DNA of 64,000 nt from Dioszegia crocea (lineage: Eukaryota > Basidiomycota > Tremellomycetes > Tremellales > Bulleribasidiaceae): positions 1,413,316 through 1,477,315 of the forward strand of contig BCKK01000004.1 of the NCBI GenBank assembly GCA_001600615.1. Reading direction: 5' to 3'. The position numbers and the translations under genes were made by a program. The number at the start of each line of letters is the position of its first letter. Position 1 is the stretch's first letter. The notes beneath the pieces were generated by a model that did not search any database, was not told the DNA's origin, and saw only the letters and a program-made list of their open reading frames with translations. This document shows positions 56,801-64,000 of this stretch, piece after piece.

Positions 56801-59800
56801 GTGAACAACAAAAGAGCGATGTTCGTCATATCACTACGCCAGTTGTGAGAGTCGGAGGTGAGAGTATCATCGCCTAGCTCGAGCATGAATCTTAGGAGTC
56901 GCTCTATCGTTGTTTGTCGGCCGAATGAAGCGAGATCCTTCGCGATGATTGATTCTAAAGGGGACGGATTGACAGTGATGAGTTTGAGCAATAGACGGGT
57001 TCTGACTTTGCGATCGATATCGAGGTCTACCAGCGGCCAAAAGCTGGTGATCAGCGCGAGGGTCTCACTTGCACTTACACTTGGTACAAAGTAGAGGCCA
57101 GAGAATATGCCTGATTGTTCAGCTTGGGAATATAGGCACATTCAGAGTGGAAACATACCATTTCGTCAGCGTTGGACGCTGCGCTCGCTTGCGTAAAGAG
57201 CAACCATAGGAAGTCCATTGATCGAGAGACGTGATATGCTCCAAGCTGGACCAGTCTGGTGGCGGCTAGAATGACAGATTCGTCCAATGGTATTCCACGG
57301 AGAACCGTCATGGCTGATCGACGAGCTTGAGTCTTCATGCCACTGAGCTCGGTCAGCTCGAACGGGGAAGCTGAGCTACACATACCTTGATGTCTGCTTG
57401 ACAGCTATCCTACCATCCAACAGACCTGTCGACAAGATCCGGTCGTCCGGTACCCCATACGCGCGGAGTACAAGATGCAGTAATCGAGTCAAGTACTGTT
57501 CGCTATGACTGTCAGCGAAATTTTCACAGCGATCAGCCCAGACTTACCCAATAGATCCAGCAGGCAGGACTGGCTGTTTCTTCATTCGTGCAACATGCTG
57601 CACCAGCAAACTTCCGCATATCTCCGCCATTCCGTTCGGGTCCAGATATGTCACATTCGCTTGGATCGCGATAGCGATATCTACCCTGGCTTCCAGTAGT
57701 GTGCCACTCGGATTCTCTTTACCCAGATCAATCAATGTTCGGATGGTGTGCCAAGGCACTTCCGCACCGGAGAAGGCCAAAACTCGGATCCACCGACAAG
57801 CCCTGCTAAGTCCCTCGGCCGACACCGATGCAGTCTCCGTCGCAAGTGAAAAGATATCTCTTGGGTCTACGCTGCCGGGCGGAGGCGAGGTGTGTCGCGA
57901 GACAAGTCGAGGGACAGATCTGAATACGACATCCTGGTATTGTAAGCTATCACGCATCACGTCGCTCAGTGGATAGCTTGCCTGATCTGCCAGAACTCCA
58001 AGATCTTCCAACCATAATGTCAAAAGCTCCAGGAGGCAAGAGAACGTAATGCCAGCATCGACCATCGAGACCAGCCTGTCCAGCGCGAGGTTGGCGAGTG
58101 ATGCACCATCGGCTAATCCATCCGCGATCTGCGAGATGTGGGTCGTGGAGGGGGATCGGCACTCATCGTACAGGATCTGCGCATAGTGATCTGCATCCTG
58201 GTCGTGAAGCGCTTCGAGCCATGGCTGAATATAACGCCGCAAGATGGCATTTCGCGCTTCCTGGTATGCCTGTACTGGGCCGGAGGTGCGAGATGTCGAG
58301 GCGCCCTGGATTGTCCGAAGTCCAGGAAGTGTCCGATGTTTGCTCGCGTACTCTCGCACTATACGATGTAAAATCTCTTCCTGTCTGATCAGCCACCACG
58401 TAGTATCCCCGAAACTCAACACGAACTTCAGAGATTACCCATCTGACCACGACGGAAGCTAAGCGCTCAAGCGCATGCGGGGTGCACAACAAGCTTGGCC
58501 ATGCTCGATTATTTAGGAGGATCAGAGCATGCTCCACCATTGACAAGTCTAGACTGTCGAGGCAGGAGGCGATGCCTTCGATGAGAATCTCGACCGATGG
58601 GGATGAATCAGAGAGGAGGGGGAGATCGTAGTTGACCCAAGGTGTCGCGCCGGTAATTGGACTTGACGCCATCCGGACAAGACCGGATAACTCAAGCTGG
58701 AACAAGAGAGCTTGAGCTGGGGCGGCATGATGGATCGCCATGTCCTCTTTCAGCAGTGCCCGGATTGTGTCCATGGGCATGGACGAATGTGTGGCCTGTT
58801 CAGTGGGCGGACCAAATGGTTCGATATCGCTATTCGGGTCGGGGGACTTCAGGAGAGCCGTGATATAAGCGAGGTACGTGCCGCAGAAGAGATAGCCCTG
58901 CCCGAGCGGACTGTCGCAGCCGTATATGTGTGCAAAGTCGGTCGAGGCGCCAGATGCCGACGATGCTTGGGCTGCCAGGAAGTCTTCGTATGACCGGAGA
59001 ATAGGCCGAAGATCGAGGGGGTCTGAGCTGACATCGTCGTCCGCGATCACAAGGCTCTGACCGAGGATACCAGCCTTGAGCGTCTGGTAGCGGATCCATA
59101 GCGCCCCATAGAGGACGGCTACCTCGTCATAAGAGTACCCGTGAAGTTCCTCCGCTTTGACGCATAGACTCTCTGCAGCCTCGAGTGTCTCGTTCAGAGC
59201 GATGGCGGTGGACGTGAAGTTCGCGATCGGCCAAGATCGACGTGGCTGACAGACCGAATGATGGGGGTTTGACAGGCGGCTGATGCATTCCGAGTGGAAG
59301 AATGCTTGACAGCCTTGAAGGCAGGCATGAACCGACGATGGGGAGGCCCAAATAGGTTTCAGGCAGACCTGGCACGGCGTAGAGCTGAAGAGGTGGACTC
59401 GGTGTACGTCGTGGCTACCGATAGCCTGCCGACTGGCTGTAGGGGATACGGCTCGGGTGGTACCAGCTGCTAGACTCTCCTGAAGAGCAGGCAGCTGTCG
59501 GGAGAACTTGACGGAGATGGCGACAGGCTGTGTATGAGGTTTGCCAACATCCACCACCTCGTACAGGAACGTCCCCTCGGGAGATCGATAACATCCGAGA
59601 TGCTGGATATCGCCGCACAAGGTGCATTTGATGCAGAATCCGTGGATGTCGCCCTCGCAAGTCGAGCACGTAGATGCAGGGAGGATAGAGGGGTCTTTCG
59701 AGCTTACACGCCAGTGGATATAATGATGGGATTCCGCATCGTCCTCTGATACATCCGCTCGCCCCGTCTCCCATTTGGCAAGACTGGCTCGATAGCTCAG

Positions 59801-61375
59801 ATCTGGCAAACGACGGGCAATGACAGTATGGCCCATCGTAAGGGGAAAGTAGGTAGTTAGGATGCTCATGGCGAGATACCGTGAGGGGGAAGGGGCGAAC
59901 GCAACGAGCTCGAGCAGATCGAGCGGAGCATCGGGTTTGGAAGAGAGTAGTAGGGCTAGAAGGCGATGTACACGATGTATCATCGAGAGGGGAGCCGTGT
60001 CCAGATTAGTCGTGTCGCAGATGGCTGACAGTAGGCGGACGACCAAAGACCCTAGGCGAAGAGTGAGGTCGGCCTGGGCAAGGGAGGTACTGTGAGAACC
60101 GCTGACCTGTTTGCCACTCCTATGCCGACCAGAGAGTGATGGCCTGTGTGGTGTAAAGCTGAACGAAGGGATATCACTTCGGGCCAAGTTTTGTGTGTGC
60201 TCTGCGTGAATTAGTCCTCGAGCTGCCGGGAACAGCTACTTGACTTACCGACAGGATGGTCTCCTGCTGGATCAAAACCTCGCGCCGACGCCAACATAGC
60301 TAGTATTTCGCCCACTCGTCCCTCGAGCCAGGAGTAGACCCGTTCCTTCATACCCCCCTTGAAAGTATACAGTGCGTCAAGCACGATCTCCACCACTCCG
60401 ATCCTTTCCAGCCCAACAGCGGAATGATAGAGGTATGTAGCAATGTCGAGGGTGACGGATTGCAAAGCATTAGGTGGGCTGAGAGGGCCGAATGATGTGA
60501 TGTGATAGTGGGCGTCTGTCGTCCTGAGACTCTGAAGGATGGCAGTAATGCGATCGCGAAGCGAGGGGTCCTCGCCAGCTGGATAGCCTGTCTTATGACT
60601 GGGTCTAGACCGGACTCCCGCAGATTGCGCATGCTCCCCCTGCAGCAGATACAGCCCTTGCTTTTCCGCCAACAGCAGCAGATCCCTCAGCTGCTCAACT
60701 AGCTCATACGTGCCCCTCCCATCCCAGACCTTCTCATCCTTCTGATCATCCTCACTTCCTACCGCCTCCGCAGAGGTGATACCGCGCACAGCGCTCACGC
60801 CGGCCTGCCCAACCTGTATTCCCGACTGGGCAACGCCAACCACCGCCTGACTGAGCTGTCGCACACCCCCTGTCCCACTTCTCCTTTTGTGCTGATGTGT
60901 CACCTCTGATGCTCTGGCCTCAACAACTGCTCGTCCAAGTATATCAGGGGGTGTTTCCCGACCCTCGAGACGATCCAGAACGTGTGATAGGAGCTTTTGC
61001 GATTCGTAGAGCCCTCTCGGAGCCTCAGATCGAGGCAATGTTTGGTCTTTGGGCCGAATAGTTGCCCGCCTCAGTCGAGCTTGGAATTCACCCACACCTA
61101 GACTTGGCGAGCGGGGTGATGAGGGACTAGTCGAGCCTCGCCGGGGGAGTGGAAGGGAAAAGTCGCGAAATGTAGGCGATTTCTTATCACCTGGAGATGT
61201 TGCCCTGGGCGAGCGAGGAGACTCCACCTCGACAGGCACGTAGAGATCATCCCCTAGATTGAGCTTGAGTATGAGCAAAGCCCATCTTGTAAGCTGCAGA
61301 AGTGCTCACCCTTAGCTCGGGGACCCTACCCGGTCGGACCCCGAGCGCCCGACGAGCATCCTTCGTTGCGTCCAT
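53815..61375 (-). CDS. Very large helical protein with C1-type zinc finger (UNC80-like?)
   Basis: About 2,200 residues in many exons. The start is the ATG at 61375 (MDATKDARRALGVRPG); the first intron is only 24 nt (61286-61309), giving PELR-WALLILKLNLGDD. The second, 60213-60259 or thereabouts, is 47 nt. The N-terminal 350 residues have a Ser/Pro-rich part and helices. Around 59250-59650 two Cys/His clusters occur: CSTCEGDIHGFCIKCTLCGDIQHLGC and CQVCLKPIW...HACLQGCQAFFHSECISRL, the second being C1/PHD-like. The rest is HEAT-like alpha-helical repeats to the stop at 53815. From memory of its size and layout it could be a fungal UNC80-type protein, a partner of Cch1/NALCN-type channels, but I have no motif that proves this. 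Confidence 0.6.
61286..61309 (-). other. Candidate 24-nt spliceosomal intron
   Basis: GTGAGC donor, CTTAC branch-like site and AAG acceptor within 24 nt. Without its removal translation from 61375 stops inside it (AGG TGA). With it, the frame joins to a long open frame of matching character. Confidence 0.5.
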
Positions 61376-61614
61376 GCGGGCGATGCAGTGTCATTCTTGC
61401 ATCGAGGTGTTCGAGCGGAAGTCGAGCTCTGGCTTGAGCAGCGTAAGAGAGGTACCGAGAGGGACTACCCAGAAATACGGAAGGTAAAAATGAGAGATTG
61501 AAGTACAGCGTCAACAACCAGTTGGTGGCCGGACAACCTCCACTCTTTGTGCCACCCTCACTCATCGCTCTACCTCTTGCTTCATTCCTCTCCATCTACA
61601 CAGGCAGAGACGCG
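61376..61614. promoter_or_regulatory. Divergent promoter region, C1-protein gene / VPS11
   Basis: 239 bp separate the two start codons. Pyrimidine tracts precede the VPS11 ATG. No other element recognised. Confidence 0.45.
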
Positions 61615-64000
61615 ATGGCATCTACAGCAGAGGCTGGCCCATCGCATGCTCCTGGAGTGAGTTCTGACGAAGCGGAATGTCCGCGACAAGGTTACTGATC
61701 CGTGTAAGGGAGCCGCACCGCAATGGCGCCAGTTCAGCTTCTTTGAGCTCGAAGATGTCAAGGATGCCGAGGACCTCGCTTCCAGTCCAAGAGCGTTGAA
61801 GGTACGTATGACCAGCGGGTCAACATCGTATCGCGCTGAACTTCATAGGACCTGACACCACCTATCTTGCTCACTCCCACTGCTCCCGAATCCCCACTGC
61901 CACCAGCCATCATCGTCGCCTCGGGTCAGACTATCACCCTCCTTGACCGGCATTTCCAAACACTCGCGACCTGGACAGCATGGGAAGGGAATGGCCGGGC
62001 TACACATGTAGCCGAAGCGGGCGGGCTAGTCTTGGCGATAGGCGAGGAGGATGGGAGCCGGTACCCCGTTCTAAAGATCTGGGATGTGACTCGGGAAGAG
62101 AAGAAGCGGAAAGGAGGTGGACCGGTCATGATGCGCAACACAAAGATTCAGCATGGGCAGCGACCTCATCCTGTAGGTCTGCTAAAGCTGGTGTTGACTT
62201 GAGCTAACGTGCAGGTGTCAAGTATAGCGCTCAGCGTGACGCTATCTCATCTTGCCATTGGACTGGGGGACGGGACTGTGCTGGTATACCGACACCTGCT
62301 CCAATCGCTCACTACATCTCCGACCAGTCTGACATCCCTACCGAAAGCACGAGTCATTCACGAGTCCCCTGAACCCATCACGGGTCTCGGATTTCGAGAA
62401 GCTCGACATCCTACTCAACCATCCACCGCGGGATCCAAAGGACCGGAATCTACGAACGGCACCACGGGGCCTCTTCTGTATATCTGCACAACCAACCGAG
62501 TCCTTATTGGCGAGTTGTCGAGCCGGAGTGGACAGGCCAAGCCGATCGATGAGCTGGGATGTGGGTTGGGCTGTGCCGTGCCAGATTGGGAGGGCAAGAA
62601 TATGATTATGGCTCGGGATGAGGGAGTATACATGTATCATGCCGGAGGAAGGGACATGACATACGCTTATGAAGGTAAGCCCATGATTGCCTCTGAGCTA
62701 ACGACAGGCCCTAAATCTTCGATATCAGTCTTCAAGCAAAACCTCATTGTCGTCTCTCCGCCCTTCGTCCCCTCTGCCAGTTCCAACTCAGCTACAGTCA
62801 GGCAGTACGTTGCCAAGTCCGGCACGGGTGACACTAGTCGAGATATTGGCAAAGTGACCATTTTCGATCTGCAGAACAAGATTATTGCTTATTCCGGGAC
62901 ATTCAAAGATGGCGTCAGAGAGGTGTTCTGTCAATGGGGCGATGTGTTTGTTCTGAGCAGTAATGGCAAGGTGAGTAATCAGTAAGAAGCCGCTTACAAG
63001 TAGCTATCGAGACTAGACGAACATTCGACTCAGGCCAAGTTGGACGTACTGTACCGACGGAACCTCTACACTCTGGCTCTCGACCTTGCCAAGTCGTCAG
63101 GCATGCCCACTGCTGGCGTTGCGGAGATCCACAAAAAATACGGCGATTACCTGTACGGCAAGGGCGATTTTGACGGGTCAATGAGTCAATTTACTCAGAC
63201 GTTGGGTCATCTTCAGCCTTCCTATGTCATTCGGAAAGTGAGTCTATTCAAGCGGGCGGCGACTGATCTCCCTAGTTTCTCGATGCTCAACGTATCAATA
63301 ACCTGACAACTTACCTCCAATCCCTACATTCCCAAAACCTCGCAAATCCCGATCACACCACTCTATTGCTCAATTGCTATACCAAAACAGGCGACCGATC
63401 GGCTCTTGACAATTTCATCAAAACCGAGACTCGCCGAGCAGACGAGGCGGGTGGAGGATTGGACGATCTGCCTTTCGACCTCGAGACTGCTATCAGGGTC
63501 TGTAGGCAGGCGGGGTTTTTCGAGCATGCGAGTTATCTTGCGAGGAAGTATGGACGCCACGAGGAATTCTTGAGGGTTCAGATTGAGGATGCGGAGGAAT
63601 ATGGAGATGCGTTGAAATACCTCCGGAGCCTAGGATCCGAAGCTGTAGGTTCAACCTAATTAATGATAATTCTGAGCTGACGACCAGTGTCAAGAGAACA
63701 TGATGATCTACGGACGGACTCTCCTCCAGCACAATCCAGAAGACACCACCGACCTCCTCATTGACTTGTGCTCCGGCACGCTCGGGAAGCGACAACCTGC
63801 CCGTTCTCAAACCAGCGAAGATGTGACCAAAGCAAATGGCACCGGCGGACCAGCGGTGTTATCCTATCTTGGTTACAATCGGGTAGCTGGGATGTTCACC
63901 TCGGATCCACAATCTACATCTACCGCTCCTCCTCCTGCGCAAGTTAACGGCGAAAAATCCGGATCCCGCTTCACCCAGCCCGATAAGAGACCCAGTGCTT
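61615..64000 (+). CDS. VPS11: Vps11 (Pep5), HOPS/CORVET tethering subunit, N-terminal part
   Basis: The gene starts at the ATG 61615 and runs off the window. The exon joined after a 53-nt intron reads QWRQFSFFELEDVKD, then a beta-propeller part: IIVASGQTITLLDRHF, LVLAIGEEDGSRYPVLKIWD, LAIGLGDGTVLVYRH and LLYICTTNRVLIGEL. The alpha-solenoid begins KLDVLYRRNLYTLALDLAKSSG and includes IHKKYGDYLYGKGDFDGSMSQFTQTLGHLQPSYVIRKFLDAQRI and LLNCYTKTGDRSALDNFIK, a very conserved Vps11 stretch. Vps11 is a core scaffold of the HOPS and CORVET complexes on endosomes and vacuoles. The C-terminal RING domain is outside the window. Confidence 0.94.

Noticed and set aside
1..64000. CRISPR arrays, insertion sequences, complete transposons or proviral genes
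   Set aside because: None seen; the window is an ordinary eukaryotic gene-dense region.

Overview
The window is nuclear DNA of a basidiomycete fungus, most likely a Tremellomycetes relative of Cryptococcus. Evidence: intron-rich genes on both strands packed close together, GTGAGT/GTAAGT donors, a strict CTGAC/CTGAT/CTAAT branch site a few bases before the acceptor AG, about 55 % GC by eye, and protein families typical of that group (Mss51, an Nha1 antiporter with a long tail, SIN-type Cdc14, an RRM-YTH reader, an M16 peptidase of the SDD3/C3H1.02c type). No bacterial, viral or complete transposon sequence was seen. I rebuilt gene structures by splicing by hand; for 16 genes the summed exon length is an exact multiple of three.

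Layout. 0-10.6 kb: 3' end of a protein kinase gene; two tandem HxxxDG acyltransferase-like genes; an F-box-like/ankyrin protein head-to-head with MSS51; a DUF427 protein; an RRM-YTH protein. 11-20 kb: a Csc1-type osmosensitive channel, a beta-lactamase-fold serine hydrolase and an M16 metallopeptidase with more than 20 tiny introns. 19.8-28.7 kb: a GCR1_C-like (possibly Crypton-derived) DNA-binding protein, a WBP4-like splicing factor, SAS10/UTP3 and NHA1. 29-38.8 kb: ribosomal protein RPL17 (uL22), cystathionine gamma-lyase, RAD50 and a cytochrome b5-like protein. 39-48.5 kb: an unresolved hypothetical gene, SIN Cdc14, a small hypothetical gene, an F-box/WD40 protein and Derlin. 48.7-64 kb: TFIIA large subunit, the NAT10/Kre33 RNA acetyltransferase, a very large C1-zinc-finger protein and the N-terminal part of VPS11, which runs off the window.

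The genes are mostly unrelated housekeeping functions, not one pathway. Loose themes are ribosome biogenesis (SAS10, KRE33, RPL17), proteostasis (Derlin, F-box proteins, M16) and membrane/ion homeostasis (NHA1, Csc1). Six gene pairs are divergent with 150-500 bp between starts.

The most unusual signal is gene architecture. Introns are extremely short (commonly 28-34 nt in the left part, about 36-50 nt in the right part, one candidate of 24 nt). There are microexons of 8 and 16 nt. Several genes have an intron inside or directly after the start codon. The acyltransferase gene 3' end is present in three tandem degenerate copies, and the YTH domain has a long insertion where the second aromatic-cage tryptophan should be.
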